Origin: Streptomyces sp. AV19 | GTDB taxonomy: Bacteria; Actinomycetota; Actinomycetes; Streptomycetales; Streptomycetaceae | Length of the DNA: 63,162 nucleotides | Assembly (NCBI RefSeq): GCF_015999245.1 | Contig: NZ_JAEAMR010000010.1 | Coordinates: forward strand, 593,574 to 656,735 | Direction of reading: 5' to 3' | Shown here: positions 63,124 to 63,162 of the stretch, piece after piece | Position numbering within the stretch: position 1 is the stretch's first letter | Layout: every line of letters starts with the position of its first letter | Made by a program: the position numbers and the translations under genes | Notes under the pieces: model-generated | Database searches by the model: none | The model's input: only the letters and a program-made list of their open reading frames with translations | Told to the model about the DNA's origin: nothing

Positions 63124-63162
63124 TGGACGATACTGGGATTGAACCAGTGACCTCTTCCGTGT
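63124..63162 (-). tRNA. 3' part of a second tRNA (Val-like), cut by the window end
   Basis: Bases 63128-63162 repeat 63031-63065 exactly (T-arm, variable loop and start of the anticodon arm). The acceptor end differs (ATCGTCC in place of ATCGCGC). The anticodon lies beyond the edge, so its identity is inferred only from similarity to the adjacent tRNA-Val. Confidence 0.8.

Overview
The window is a 63 kb piece of a very high-GC actinomycete chromosome, almost certainly Streptomyces. The support is strong G/C preference at third codon positions, an argJBDR operon, a DmdR/IdeR-type iron box, an XRE-DUF397 regulator pair, paired NlpC/P60 cell-wall hydrolases, a SAM-IV riboswitch, and many intergenic palindromes sharing the core 'cagcccgtccggcgtt(t)gagg'.

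Region 1 (1-17.5 kb): the 3' tail of argJ, then argB and argD, then an iron-regulated siderophore operon (ornithine N-hydroxylase, stand-alone aryl-type carrier protein, ferric-siderophore binding lipoprotein, large NRPS). The NRPS stops abruptly at about 14595, where a second, nearly identical argJ tail begins, followed by a second argB, argD and the regulator argR. Both argJ tails start at the homologous base, and the first is also base 1 of the window. The far end of the window lies in a tandem tRNA-Val repeat. The NRPS/argJ junction may therefore be an assembly joint rather than biology. If the locus is real, it is a siderophore cluster carrying its own ornithine-supply genes.

Region 2 (17.5-23.3 kb): accessory genes. 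These are a membrane protein, an XRE/DUF397 pair with a small neighbour, a gene-free kilobase with 17-bp tandem repeats and an 18-bp inverted repeat, tRNA-Pro(GGG), a HEAT-repeat protein and a Uma2 nuclease-like protein.

Region 3 (23.3-32.6 kb): argG and argH complete the arginine pathway. They are followed by a TetR/MFS efflux pair behind a perfect palindrome, then a secreted lipase, a PlsC acyltransferase, a Tat-type phosphodiesterase, a sigma-like protein and a GNAT acetyltransferase.

Region 4 (32.7-45.6 kb): envelope and housekeeping genes. These include GT4 and GT87 glycosyltransferases, a metallopeptidase-like lipoprotein, two NlpC/P60 hydrolases with a long leader, a NYN-domain protein, a zinc ribbon, a rhomboid protease, a stand-alone Lrp effector domain, a class-V aminotransferase behind a SAM-IV riboswitch, and an FAD oxidoreductase.

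Region 5 (45.7-63.2 kb): cofactor and sulfur-amino-acid genes. A TPP riboswitch precedes thiO-thiS-thiG. metN-metI-metQ follows a Met/Cys-rich leader peptide. The cobalamin/siroheme genes are cobL, a BluB-CobT fusion with a very long Ala/Pro tail, and cysG. The window closes with a TrmH methyltransferase, a Ser/Thr kinase, a small membrane protein and tRNA-Val genes.
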